Shown: positions 13,064 through 21,831 of the stretch, one piece after another
Layout: every line of letters begins with the position of its first letter
How positions within the stretch are numbered: position 1 is the stretch's first letter
NCBI RefSeq assembly: GCF_008011855.1
Contig: NZ_VOUX01000033.1
Coordinates: forward strand, 992,001 to 1,056,000
Reading direction: 5' to 3'
Origin: Serratia bockelmannii
GTDB taxonomy: Bacteria > Pseudomonadota > Gammaproteobacteria > Enterobacterales > Enterobacteriaceae
DNA: 64,000 nt
The notes under the pieces: model-generated
What the model was told of the DNA's origin: nothing
Database searches by the model: none
What the model saw: the letters and a program-made list of their open reading frames with translations, nothing else
Translations under genes and position numbers: made by a program

Positions 13064-14332
13064 ATGTCTCTTAACGACTCAAAAATCCGCAACTTAAAAC
13101 CATCCGCAAAACCCTTTAAAGTCTCCGATTCCCATGGTCTGTATCTGCTGGTTAATCCAGGCGGTTCACGTCTCTGGTATCTCAAATATCGTATCAATAG
13201 AAAAGAATCTCGCCTTGGCTTAGGCGCATACCCTGATGTGTCTTTGGCTGATGCTCGTCAACAGCGTGATGGTATCCGTAAATTGCTGGCGCATAATATC
13301 AATCCTGCACAACAGCGCTCTGCGGAAAGATCCACTTCCTCGCCAGACAAAACTTTCAAGTATGTGGCACTGGACTGGCATAAAAGCAACCGAACATGGT
13401 CAGAGAACCACGCCTCCCGTCTGCTTGCCAGCATGAACAATCATATATTCCCTGTGATTGGACACTTGCCCGTAGCAGAACTAAAACCTCGTCACTTTAT
13501 TGACCTGCTAAAAGGCATTGAGCAAAAAGGTCTGCTGGAAGTCGCAGCACGCACCCGGCAGCATATGTGCAACATCATGCGTCATGCCATACATCAGGAG
13601 TTGATAGAGAACAATCCGGCAGCAAATCTGGAGGGTATCATCTCCCCGCCCGTTAAACGTCACTACCCCGCCCTTCAGTTGGAGCGGCTACCGGAACTGT
13701 TGGCTCGCATTGAGGACTACAAGCAAGGACGAGAGTTAACCCGCCTGGCCGTATTACTCACCCTTCACCTATTCATCCGTTCCAGCGAGCTTCGTTTCGC
13801 CCGTTGGTCTGAGATCGATTTCAAAAATAGAATCTGGACCATTCCTGCCACTCGCGAGGCCATCTCCGGTGTCCGCTACTCTGGGCGTGGTGCAAAAATG
13901 CGCACTCCACATATCGTTCCACTCTCCCGTCAGTCCATCGCTATTCTGAAACAGATACGGGAAATATCCGGGCATCGCGTGCTGATATTCCCCGGTGACC
14001 ATAATCCGTATAAGCCAATGTGTGAAAACACCGTCAACAAGGCGTTGCGCCTGATGAGATATGACACAAAAAATGAAATCTGCGGCCACGGATTACGGGC
14101 AATGGCCTGTAGTGCCCTGATGGAGTCTGGCCTGTGGGCACAGGATGCGGTTGAACGGCAGATGAGTCATCAGGAGCGTAACAGCGTTCGAGCGGCTTAC
14201 ATCCATAAAGCAGAATATCTCGATTCCCGTAAAGCGATGATGCAATGGTGGTCGGATTATCTGGATATGTGCAGGAAAGCGTATGCCCCACCTTATATTT
14301 GTGGGAAGGAAATCAGTTACACAATGGGATAA
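13064..14332 (+). CDS. Tyrosine site-specific integrase of island 1 (P4-type)
   Basis: 422-residue tyrosine recombinase that recombines the island attachment site with the tRNA-Asn 3' end. The N-terminal DUF4102-type arm-binding domain (about 1-85, with GLYLLVNPGGSRLWYLKYR) is followed by a SAM-like core-binding domain and the catalytic domain. Catalytic residues seen are Arg244 (SSELRFARW), His342/Arg345 in GHGLR, His369 in QMSHQE and Tyr379 in AAYIH. The gene starts 161 bp after the attachment repeat, directly behind an inverted repeat. It closely resembles the integrase at 52770 and, from memory, the integrases of other tRNA-Asn islands such as the Yersinia high-pathogenicity island. No excisionase gene is recognised nearby. 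Confidence 0.95.
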   Translation: MSLNDSKIRNLKPSAKPFKVSDSHGLYLLVNPGGSRLWYLKYRINRKESRLGLGAYPDVSLADARQQRDGIRKLLAHNINPAQQRSAERSTSSPDKTFKYVALDWHKSNRTWSENHASRLLASMNNHIFPVIGHLPVAELKPRHFIDLLKGIEQKGLLEVAARTRQHMCNIMRHAIHQELIENNPAANLEGIISPPVKRHYPALQLERLPELLARIEDYKQGRELTRLAVLLTLHLFIRSSELRFARWSEIDFKNRIWTIPATREAISGVRYSGRGAKMRTPHIVPLSRQSIAILKQIREISGHRVLIFPGDHNPYKPMCENTVNKALRLMRYDTKNEICGHGLRAMACSALMESGLWAQDAVERQMSHQERNSVRAAYIHKAEYLDSRKAMMQWWSDYLDMCRKAYAPPYICGKEISYTMG

Positions 14333-14352
14333 CCCCTCTGACAGAATAAGCC

Positions 14353-14396
14353 ACAAAAAAAAGCCGTATCAGTCTGTACTGGTAGGGCATTTTTCT
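14353..14396 (+). terminator. Intrinsic terminator of integrase 1
   Basis: A run of A, the stem GCCGTATCAG pairing imperfectly with CTGGTAGGGC, then TTTTT (14390-14395), 20 bp past the stop codon. A related hairpin follows integrase 2. Confidence 0.6.
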
Positions 14397-14532
14397 GGCT
14401 TCAACTCGGAGAAATTGTTAAGCCGTTTATGAGCATCTTTAACCGAATTGACCTGCGTGAATCGAAAGTGTGAGGTCCGCTTATCATTTAGATCTATCCA
14501 CGGAAACGGATTGGGTCAGTTATGAGCGAACT

Positions 14533-16026
14533 ATAGTCATTCTAACCCTGAGAATTACACTTTTGAGTGATTCAGGGTATGCGCTTACTGGTTACGAATA
14601 TTGAGCGAGAATCATGTGATGATCGCCGCTTCTCTTTCGAACCAGTAGGTGCTCCGCGTTCGCTAACGAATACTCAGGGCATGCAGATACACTGCTGACT
14701 ATATTTCTTTCGAAGAGCGTGGAATGCATACCAATCCCCGATGAAAGGAGTTGGTGATGACTGCGACTAATCAATTTGCTGCACATGTTGGTCTGGACTG
14801 GGCAGATAAAAAACACGATGTCTGTGTTCAGTTCAAAAACGGTGAACGCGTATTCCATGTGATTGAACATACGGCAGAAGCGCTTGATATCTGGCTTACT
14901 GAGTTACACCAGAAGGTAAAAGGCAGAATCGCAATAGCTCTCGAGCTGAAGAAGGGCCCCGTGGTATATGCTCTTCAAAAATATCCCTTTATCACCGTTT
15001 TCTCCGTCCACGCTTTGTCCCTGGCTCGTTACCGGCAAGCCTTCTCACCCAGCGGCGCTAAAAATGACCCGCAGGATGCCGAGCTAGCATTAGAGTTAAT
15101 GCTACGCTATCCCCAAAAGATAAAAGCCATTGAACCCGACAACGCAGATATCCGGTTACTCCAGCAATTAGTTGAGCAGCGCCGACTGCTGGTCGAAGAC
15201 AAGCGTCGCTTTGTAAATCGGCTCATCAACACGCTTAAGCAGTATTACCCCCTGCCCCTGGAATGGTTCTCCCATCGGGACAATTCACTGTTCTGCGAGC
15301 TAATCATTCGCTGGCCCAGCCTGCAACAACTCAAACGGGCTCGCAGCGATACTGTTCGTCATTTTATGAACGCTAAAGGTGGTCCTGCTGTTGCATATAC
15401 CGAACAGCGGGTTGCAAGTATTGCCAATGCTATTCCACTGACCACAGATAAAAGTGTAATAGAGGCAAATGCATTGATGGCAACAGCACTCGCATCTCAA
15501 ATCAAACTGGCAGGCGACCTAATCAGAACCTACGACGAACGTATTGAATCCTTATTCGGTACGCTTCCGGATGCAGAACTGTTCAAATCACTTCCTGGAA
15601 TGGGACCGTGCATGGGTCCAAGGATGCTTGCCGCACTGGGTGATAACCGCAACCGCTTCAACAGCGCTGAAGAAATTCAAAACTACGCAGGTATTGCACC
15701 GGTGACAGAACGAAGTGGCCAGAAATCCTGGGTTCACTGGCGATGGCAGTGTGCTAAGTTCGTCAGGCAGACTTTTGTTGAATGGGCTGCCAAGACGGTT
15801 AACTCATCATACTGGGCCAGACTTTATTATCAGGGACTGCGAGAAAAAGAGAAATCGCACCAATCTGCAATCCGGGCTCTTGCTTTCAAATGGATAACGA
15901 TCATTTACCGCTGCTGGAAGACCAAACTCGGTACGATGAAGCGAAGTATTTGCTGGCTCTCGAAGCGCGACACTCGCCCTTACTGAAGCCATAAAAAGCT
16001 TGTTGAATGTCTCAGGGCGTGAAGCG
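14533..16026 (+). mobile_element. IS110-family insertion sequence
   Basis: A full-size IS110-type element around the transposase at 14757-15986. Boundaries are estimated by comparison with the internally deleted copy at 30772-30997: shared sequence begins near TATAGTCATTC (about 14533) and ends near GAAGCGGACG (about 16026). As usual for IS110, no obvious terminal inverted repeats or target duplications are visible. The long 5' leader (about 220 bp) may contain the bridge RNA known for this family, but I cannot assign its loops by eye. Confidence 0.7.
14757..15986 (+). CDS. IS110-family transposase (DEDD recombinase), C-terminus frameshifted
   Basis: DEDD transposase that moves the element through an RNA-guided recombination reaction. 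From the ATG at 14757 (AAAGGAG 6 nt upstream) it has 409 residues. The N-terminal RuvC-like domain begins HVGLDWADKKHDV (first Asp) and includes KNDPQDAEL. The C-terminal Tnp_20 domain has LPGMGPCMGPRMLAALG and the YAGIAPVTERSGQ stretch with its conserved serine. After CWKTKL the frame departs from the family: shifting one frame at about 15930 restores YDEAKYLLALEARHSPLLKP before a stop. The last 24 residues therefore seem altered by a small indel, and activity is uncertain. Confidence 0.9.
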   Translation: MTATNQFAAHVGLDWADKKHDVCVQFKNGERVFHVIEHTAEALDIWLTELHQKVKGRIAIALELKKGPVVYALQKYPFITVFSVHALSLARYRQAFSPSGAKNDPQDAELALELMLRYPQKIKAIEPDNADIRLLQQLVEQRRLLVEDKRRFVNRLINTLKQYYPLPLEWFSHRDNSLFCELIIRWPSLQQLKRARSDTVRHFMNAKGGPAVAYTEQRVASIANAIPLTTDKSVIEANALMATALASQIKLAGDLIRTYDERIESLFGTLPDAELFKSLPGMGPCMGPRMLAALGDNRNRFNSAEEIQNYAGIAPVTERSGQKSWVHWRWQCAKFVRQTFVEWAAKTVNSSYWARLYYQGLREKEKSHQSAIRALAFKWITIIYRCWKTKLGTMKRSICWLSKRDTRPY

Positions 16027-16070
16027 GACGCTGGTGTTCTTTGAATAAATCCGGCTTCTGTGCTTGTGCA

Positions 16071-16865
16071 CTAATCCAGGGAAGAAAAATATTGCGTCGG
16101 TGATTTACCCAGCGCTTTTCTGAACATCGTAATAAACGCACTGACCGAATCATATCCCAGCGTTCCGGCTACGCGCTGCACGGGCTGACCTTCAGACAGA
16201 TGGCTCAGGGCAATCATCAAATGCAGCTGCTGACGCCAGCGACCAAAGCTCATTCCTGTCGCCTCTTTTATCAGCCTGGCCAGAGATCGTTCGCTGATGG
16301 CCAGATGAGCAGCCCAATGCTTTAACGTTCGCCGGTCATCTGGCTCATTAAAAAGTGCCTCAGCCATAATCCGGATTTTAGGATGATCTGATACAGGAAG
16401 ATGGAGTGCTTCAACCGGCACATCCGGAATATGCTCCAGCAGCACCGCTGCAAGCCTGGCGGTTTTACTGTCAGGAGAATAAGCATGTTCCTGCTCTGCA
16501 AGATACAGAACAAGCTCGCGAACCAGAGGTGTAATCGCTATGGTACAGCAGATTTTCGGCATCGCTGCCGTGCCGGGCTCGATGAATAAAAGGCACGTGT
16601 CTGCATTCTTCGTGATCCGGCAACGGTGGGGGATTTCTCCCGGAACCCAGACGGCATGTCCTGGTGGAACAAGCCACAGCGCATCCTCAACCTCACAGCG
16701 CACTGCACCGCGCAAAGAGAGAATAAGTTGCCCCTTGCGATGAGCGTGCGGACTTTGCCCGGCATACTCACCTGACGATGATACATGCAGGGCGATAGCG
16801 GCCTGACTGAAATCATCGGCATTAAACTCTTCCGGCGAGGTCACAGATTTTTTATTAACTGGCAT
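16071..16865 (-). CDS. AraC-family regulator, NimR-like
   Basis: 264-residue AraC/XylS regulator with an N-terminal cupin sensor (HAHRKGQLILSLRGAVRCEV, then a PPGHAVWVPGEIPH turn) and a C-terminal double helix-turn-helix (about 170-260: RTLKHWAAHLAISERSLARL and GQPVQRVAGTLGYDSVSAF). It is divergent from an MFS gene of the CynX/NimT type at 16952 with an 86-bp gap, the arrangement of E. coli nimR-nimT, where NimR represses the 2-nitroimidazole exporter. I infer the same regulator-transporter pairing; the ligand here is unknown. Confidence 0.85.
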   Translation of the reverse strand: MPVNKKSVTSPEEFNADDFSQAAIALHVSSSGEYAGQSPHAHRKGQLILSLRGAVRCEVEDALWLVPPGHAVWVPGEIPHRCRITKNADTCLLFIEPGTAAMPKICCTIAITPLVRELVLYLAEQEHAYSPDSKTARLAAVLLEHIPDVPVEALHLPVSDHPKIRIMAEALFNEPDDRRTLKHWAAHLAISERSLARLIKEATGMSFGRWRQQLHLMIALSHLSEGQPVQRVAGTLGYDSVSAFITMFRKALGKSPTQYFSSLD

Positions 16866-16951
16866 GATTTAGCTATATGTTGTCAGGTTATCTATATTCT
16901 GTAACTCATGCGTCCTTTAAAGTCTTTCTTTTTTCAGAGAAAGCAAAACTT

Positions 16952-18142
16952 ATGTCCCACACTACGAACAAGTGGTCTTCAATCATACTTGTGACCGGCA
17001 TCCTTTTTATCGCCATTAACCTGCGTGTTCCTTTTACCGCTATAGCACCCGTTTTAGAGTCCATTCGCCATGATTTTGGGCTAAGTATCACAGCCGTTGG
17101 GTTGCTTAACTCGCTTCCTTTACTGGCCTTTGCCGCCTTTTCTCCACTGAGCGCATCGATTTCCCGCAAGTACGGCCTGGAACGCACCCTTTTTGGTGCC
17201 CTGGTCGTGATTTCAGCGGGGATTCTGCTTCGCTCAACAGACAGCGTCTGGGCGCTTTATGGCGGAACAGTGTTAATTGGTATCGGGATTGCCCTGGGCA
17301 ATGTCCTGCTGCCTGGCCTGATCAAACGTGACTTTTCCGGCAACGTGGCTTCCGTGACGGGAGCATATTCCATCACCATGGGCGCCGCTGGCGCCATTGG
17401 ATCTGCCATTGTCATTCCTCTGACGCAGAGCTGGGGCTGGAACATCGCGTTAGCCATGTTGGTTATTGCACCGCTCCTTGCGTTGCTTTTATGGTTGCCG
17501 CAGTTGAAGAAAAAGCATCAACTGCCAGTAGCAGGTGAGAAAAAAGCAGCGACCGTTGCGGTCTGGCGCTCGTCTCTGGCGTGGCAGGTCACCTTGTTTA
17601 TGGGCCTGAATGCGATGCCGTTTTATGTTGCGGTCGGCTGGCTGCCAGCCATTCTGACAGACAGTGGGCTCTCCTCAGCTCAGGCTGGTGAGGTACATGG
17701 CATCCTTCAGCTCACCACCGCCATTCCCGGCCTGATTCTGGCAGCCACGCTGCGTCGTCTTAACGATCAGAAATTAGCCGCTGCTGGCGTCAGCCTGTTA
17801 ACCGCAGTGTCCTTTATTGGCATCCTTTATTTGCCAAATCTGGCGATGCTGTGGGCTGCACTCCTCGGCTTCGGCTCGGGTGCCAGCATGATGCTGGGTC
17901 TGACCTTCATCGGGTTGCGCACTACAAACGCTGGTGATGCTGCCGCGCTGTCAGGTATGGCGCAGAGTATCGGTTATCTGATGGCGGCGATGGGACCGCT
18001 GTTGCTGGGTAAAGTACAGGAGTTGTCCGGAGGTTGGACGGTGCCATTACTGATGACCACAGCAATCTCAGTTGCAGGAGCCTGCACCGGAATGGCTGCC
18101 GGACGAGATGCGCACCTGGAACCTGTACAGCAGCCGGGCTGA
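16952..18142 (+). CDS. MFS transporter of the CynX/NimT family
   Basis: Inner-membrane major facilitator with about 12 hydrophobic segments. From the ATG at 16952 it has 396 residues; the frame is open 25 codons further upstream, but that extension has no family similarity. NimT-like signatures include NLRVPFTAIAPVLESIR, ALGNVLLPGLIKRDF, GAYSITMGAAGAIGSA and SGMAQSIGYLMAAMGPLLLG. E. coli NimT gives resistance to 2-nitroimidazole, and CynX is linked to cyanate use, so efflux of a small toxic compound is likely. The divergent AraC gene at 16071-16865 probably controls it. Confidence 0.85.
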   Translation: MSHTTNKWSSIILVTGILFIAINLRVPFTAIAPVLESIRHDFGLSITAVGLLNSLPLLAFAAFSPLSASISRKYGLERTLFGALVVISAGILLRSTDSVWALYGGTVLIGIGIALGNVLLPGLIKRDFSGNVASVTGAYSITMGAAGAIGSAIVIPLTQSWGWNIALAMLVIAPLLALLLWLPQLKKKHQLPVAGEKKAATVAVWRSSLAWQVTLFMGLNAMPFYVAVGWLPAILTDSGLSSAQAGEVHGILQLTTAIPGLILAATLRRLNDQKLAAAGVSLLTAVSFIGILYLPNLAMLWAALLGFGSGASMMLGLTFIGLRTTNAGDAAALSGMAQSIGYLMAAMGPLLLGKVQELSGGWTVPLLMTTAISVAGACTGMAAGRDAHLEPVQQPG

Positions 18143-18299
18143 ATGGGTTTACACAGCAAGGTACCAGCTGATCCTCTGCGGCGGATGCTTTCCATCGAGG
18201 TTCTGAAGCGTCTTAATGGTACCGGAGCCATCTGTACTATCCCGATGAGCGGACTTTTCGGTGAAAAGGCCGCTCAGGGCGAGCGTAACATTCAGCGGC

Positions 18300-18318
18300 C
18301 GCCCTGAAGCTCAGGGCG
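18300..18318. terminator. Hairpin between convergent nimT-like and nitroreductase genes
   Basis: A perfect 8-bp stem CGCCCTGA/TCAGGGCG with a 3-nt loop in the 208-bp gap between convergent genes. No clear T tract, so it is a weak bidirectional terminator candidate. Confidence 0.35.
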
Positions 18319-18350
18319 ATCGCGGTCAGTAATAATATAATAAACAAGCC

Positions 18351-18956
18351 TTATGACTGTTTGGCAACGATGAATCGCTTTTCATCACTCATAAAGGCTT
18401 TTTCACTGGCGGGTGAAAGGATGGCACCGAAATTCATATGCGCGCGGAGTTTCCATGATGGAGGAACATTCCACTCAGTGCGAATATCTTCATCGATCAG
18501 AGGATTATAATGCTGCAGGTTGGCACCAATTCCTTTTTCAGCCAGCGCCAGCCAGACAGCATACTGTGCAATACCTGTGCTGTGCTCAGACCATACCGGG
18601 AAATTGTCCGCATAGGCCGCAAACTGCTCCTGTAGTGACTTGACAACATCCTGATCCTCGAAAAAAAGTATTGAGCCGGCAGCCGCTGCAAACCCGTCTA
18701 TTTTATCTGAGGTGCCGGAGAAACTTTCTGCAGGCACGATTTTGCGTAACTGTTCACGCGTGAGTTCCCATAAGCGAGCGTGCTGCTCACCCAGTAAAAT
18801 CAGAAGCCTTGAGCTTTGCGAGTTAAAAGCAGAAGGAGCCTGCTTCACTGCCTCAATGACAGTGCCGATCAGCTCGTTCTCCGGGACAGGAATATCTTTT
18901 CCAAGTACATAAATGGTGCGTCGTTTTCTGGCAAGCTCTAAAAAGTTACCTGTCAT
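18351..18956 (-). CDS. Nitroreductase family protein
   Basis: 201-residue FMN-dependent nitroreductase-fold protein. Visible features: the N-terminal RRTIYVLGKDIPVPE segment, VKQAPSAFNSQSSRLLILLG (FMN-binding loop, about 37-56), and the C-terminal GIGANLQHYNPLID stretch typical of the short Frm2/HBN1-like subgroup. Family members reduce nitroaromatics, quinones or other electrophiles with NAD(P)H. Just inside the same promoter gap lies an AATTG-rich region, but no regulator is adjacent. Its location beside the NimR/NimT-like pair suggests a shared theme of nitro-compound handling, which is inference only. Confidence 0.85.
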   Translation of the reverse strand: MTGNFLELARKRRTIYVLGKDIPVPENELIGTVIEAVKQAPSAFNSQSSRLLILLGEQHARLWELTREQLRKIVPAESFSGTSDKIDGFAAAAGSILFFEDQDVVKSLQEQFAAYADNFPVWSEHSTGIAQYAVWLALAEKGIGANLQHYNPLIDEDIRTEWNVPPSWKLRAHMNFGAILSPASEKAFMSDEKRFIVAKQS

Positions 18957-19172
18957 GAATTAGCCCTCAGATGAATTGTTTGACATCGTAATTTGCCCCG
19001 TCTTGCCCTCTGACTGGACTGATAGGGTCAGCATGCAATAATACACGCTGACTCATTAGTGCATGCTTTCCGAAGGATTACGGACAGGATGCGACATTGT
19101 TAAAAGTTTGGACTGGAAGTAAAGATGCTTCATCAGCCCACGCTTCTGAAGCATTAACGGCTCCGCATCTTA

Positions 19173-19748
19173 TTAATCTGAATACGCCTCCGAAGACACG
19201 GTCAGTGTGATATTATCGCTTACATAAGGAACGTATTTATCAATTTTAAAGTCTGATCTCTTAATCACACCGGTGGCGTTAAAACCTACCGCATTTTTCT
19301 TCTCCATAGCCTGAAAACCTGCTTTGTTCAGGGTTGCATGAAGAATAACCGGCCGGGTTATGGATTTAATGGTTAAATTTCCCCGTACGTCATACTTATC
19401 ACCATTCATTTCAATGCTGGTGCTTTTAAAATTTGCGACCGGATATTTCTCCGCATCAAAATAATCTGGCTGACCAAACTCTTTATTCAGTGCTGGAACG
19501 CCGGTATCAATACTGGCTACAGGAATGTTGATATCAACCAGTGATAAAATTTTTGTTGCCGGATCGAACTTAACTGTGCCATCTACATGATGAAGGGATG
19601 CCGTCGGGTTCGAAAAACCTAGGTGGTTCCAGCTAATAACCACAGACGTATGCGATTCATCAAGTTTATAACTCGCTGTTTTCGCCTGTGCAGCAGTAGT
19701 AAAGAGAAGTGAAAATAACAGTGAAGCAGAAAGTACATGATATTTCAT
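19173..19748 (-). CDS. Periplasmic YceI-family lipid-binding protein
   Basis: 191 residues from the second in-frame ATG (19748), which directly precedes a signal peptide (KYHVLSASLLFSLLFTTAAQA). The earlier ATG at 19766 has no ribosome site. The mature part is a YceI-like beta barrel: YKLDESHTSVVISWNHLGFSN, then NIPVASIDTGVPALNKEFGQPDYFDAEKYP split over the middle, and GNLTIKSITRPV. YceI proteins bind polyisoprenoids and respond to base or osmotic stress in E. coli. A HxlR regulator at 20057 is transcribed divergently and may control it. Confidence 0.9.
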   Translation of the reverse strand: MKYHVLSASLLFSLLFTTAAQAKTASYKLDESHTSVVISWNHLGFSNPTASLHHVDGTVKFDPATKILSLVDINIPVASIDTGVPALNKEFGQPDYFDAEKYPVANFKSTSIEMNGDKYDVRGNLTIKSITRPVILHATLNKAGFQAMEKKNAVGFNATGVIKRSDFKIDKYVPYVSDNITLTVSSEAYSD

Positions 19749-20056
19749 TGATATAACCCGATTCATAAGGATTGATTGTTATTAGCGCAGGCGCTTATAT
19801 AGCAAGCCGGATTATTTGATAAAATTTTCGTTATTACACAAAAAAATTATTTGTTCGTGCTGGCGGCTAATGGCTATCAGTGTTCGTAACGTATGACATT
19901 ATCGTGTCACAAACTCAGCATTACCAACTCATTATCTGGTTATTTCAATAATTACGATGGTTAAGCCGCAGCAGCATGGCACATGCAAATCTCTTGATTT
20001 CAGCGCTATAGTAGATTTAGACTAACTTATCTTCAAGTACCCACCTCAAGGTAAGT

Positions 20057-20443
20057 ATGGAAAAATTCAACGACTGTTTTACACTGGACAACAAAGAACC
20101 CGGTAATGTTTTGCGGGAGGCATGTCCTGCCCGTGAAGTTCTCGAGGTTCTGGTGAGCAAATGGACATTGCTCATTATTCATGCCCTTTCTGACGGTGCA
20201 TCAAGGCCGGGTGATTTGCGAAGAAAAATTCAGGGTATATCAGAAAAGGTGCTGTCACAGAATCTTAAGGAACTTGAAAGCAGGAATCTTGTTACGCGCA
20301 CTGTCTTTCGTGAAGTACCGCCCAAAGTCGAATATGCACTCACGGAACTGGGAACGTCCCTCTGGCAGGCAGCGAATGAACTCAACCGGTGGGTAGAACA
20401 AAACTGTCACTTTCTGATTAAAGACACTGATCCTTCCATGTGA
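20057..20443 (+). CDS. HxlR-family transcriptional regulator
   Basis: 128-residue winged-helix regulator. Diagnostic features are the N-terminal cysteine in EACPAREVLEVLVSKW (about 22-37), a redox- or electrophile-sensing position in several HxlR proteins, the recognition helix PGDLRRKIQGISEKVLSQNLKELE, and the wing FREVPPKVEYALTELG. It is divergent from the yceI-like gene (309-bp gap). HxlR proteins commonly respond to aldehydes, quinones or diamide; here the ligand is unknown. Confidence 0.9.
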   Translation: MEKFNDCFTLDNKEPGNVLREACPAREVLEVLVSKWTLLIIHALSDGASRPGDLRRKIQGISEKVLSQNLKELESRNLVTRTVFREVPPKVEYALTELGTSLWQAANELNRWVEQNCHFLIKDTDPSM

Positions 20444-20632
20444 CATGCCATTGTTCATTTATGAGTGCTGCGGGCTAACAGGAGCATATAAGAAGGCAGG
20501 CTGCAGGCGCCGAAAAGCGACTTCCCTTGCTGGCTCAGAGGCGGTATCGCCTGCTGGCCATGAGGGAACAGCAAGGCATTTTAACAACAAGTCCCTGCAG
20601 TTTGTTGTATCAGTACAAAAAGCACTCGCGTC

Positions 20633-21205
20633 TCAGTCTTTGCCCGGCCCATGGTCAAACCGGGTTCCTTTGCCGATGGCATAAAACTGCCCCCCGGCGA
20701 CATAATGTATGGTTCGTAATTCGTCAGGTGCTTCATCAAATATCCAGTGTCCATTGCGAAAAACCCGATCGTCACTCCACGCGCCGGCAATTTCTCCCAT
20801 AAACAGATTATGTTCCAGCTCATATGCCGCGTTGGGTATTACCTTACATACAAGCCAGCCAGCACAACCCTCTACCAGCGGAACATCGAACTCTTTCAGG
20901 TAGAACGTCGGTATTTTATGATTCTTGTCAGGCCTGTCACGGTAGCTGTGCTCACCTGCGTACAAAACGGTTTCCATCTGGCTGACTACGGGGATCTGTA
21001 CGGCAAACAGACCACTTTCTTCCACCAATCCACGGGTATAAGCCTGCGGACCGATATACGCCATGACTTTATTGATCCCCACCAGACTCACCCAGGCAGC
21101 GGCCATCACATTGGCATTACCATTATGCTTAGCGGAAATCATTGTAGTTGGGCCGACCTGCAATAATCGATATGCTTTGTTCAGTTCGACTGGCTGTAAA
21201 GACAC
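20633..21205 (-). CDS. Flavin reductase-like FMN-binding protein
   Basis: 190-residue flavin reductase-like (DIM6/NTAB) protein that binds FMN and probably supplies reduced flavin or reduces small substrates. The start is the GTG at 21205, because AAGGAG sits exactly 7 nt upstream; two upstream ATGs lie in or before that ribosome site. Motifs include PTTMISAKHNGNANVMAAAW and AYTRGLVEESGLFAVQIP. It lies directly downstream of a strong intrinsic terminator (21226-21260), so it must have a very short leader, or be transcribed by read-through from the oxidoreductase genes upstream. Confidence 0.87.
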   Translation of the reverse strand: MSLQPVELNKAYRLLQVGPTTMISAKHNGNANVMAAAWVSLVGINKVMAYIGPQAYTRGLVEESGLFAVQIPVVSQMETVLYAGEHSYRDRPDKNHKIPTFYLKEFDVPLVEGCAGWLVCKVIPNAAYELEHNLFMGEIAGAWSDDRVFRNGHWIFDEAPDELRTIHYVAGGQFYAIGKGTRFDHGPGKD

Positions 21206-21225
21206 ACGATTTCTCCTTCCCATAA

Positions 21226-21260
21226 ATGAAAAATGTGCCGTTATCAGCAACGGCACATTT
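21226..21260 (-). terminator. Intrinsic terminator upstream of the flavin reductase gene
   Basis: A perfect 12-bp inverted repeat (21231-21242 with 21249-21260, 6-nt loop) followed on the minus strand by TTTTTC. It is placed after the gene ending at 21299 and only about 20 nt before the flavin reductase start, so it could also act as an attenuator. Confidence 0.8.
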
Positions 21261-21298
21261 GAAGGCGTTTTAATACACTGATGATCGCCTGAAGATAA

Positions 21299-21814
21299 TC
21301 AGGCTAATACCGTTTTGTATCGTCCGGCCTGAGCTGCGATTTCTTCGTCAGTTATCGTCGCGCTTCCGCCTGTAATGAACGGCTTGATGTAGTTCATACC
21401 CAGATACCCGGAGATGGTTTCAAAAGACAGCAGGTACTCTCCTACCGTATGTCCGGCAGCGCCATCAGGCTGATAGGCAGACTCAGCACCTCCAAGCGAA
21501 ACTGCCAGCATGAGTTGCTTGTCGTGCAGCGCCTGTGTTTCTCCACCATGTGACCAGCCGTACGTCAGTACATCGTCAAGCCACTGTTTCAGAAGTGGCG
21601 GCGTGCTGTACCACTGCATAGGGAACTGCAGCACGACACGATCCGTCTTCTCCAGGGCAGCCTGTTCAGCGGCCACGTCGATTTTGCCATCCGGATACAG
21701 GTCATAGAGATAACGCACTTCAACGCCTGTCAGTGATGCTGCACCTTTTGCCAGGGCTGAGTTTACCCGGGACTGATTAATGTTGGGATGGGTAACAAAT
21801 ACTGTTGTTTTCAT
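21299..21814 (-). CDS. NAD(P)H-dependent flavodoxin-fold oxidoreductase
   Basis: 171-residue flavodoxin-like protein of the MdaB/KefF/YheR type, which performs two-electron reduction of quinones or dyes with bound FMN. Seen are THPNINQSRVNSALAKGA (phosphate-binding loop), VVLQFPMQWYSTPPLLKQWLDDV (about 83-105) and SLGGAESAYQPDGAAGHT. It follows the aldo/keto reductase gene by 17 bp on the same strand and probably shares its mRNA, which ends at the 21226-21260 terminator. Confidence 0.9.
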   Translation of the reverse strand: MKTTVFVTHPNINQSRVNSALAKGAASLTGVEVRYLYDLYPDGKIDVAAEQAALEKTDRVVLQFPMQWYSTPPLLKQWLDDVLTYGWSHGGETQALHDKQLMLAVSLGGAESAYQPDGAAGHTVGEYLLSFETISGYLGMNYIKPFITGGSATITDEEIAAQAGRYKTVLA

Positions 21815-21831
21815 AGCGATCTCTTATTTTT

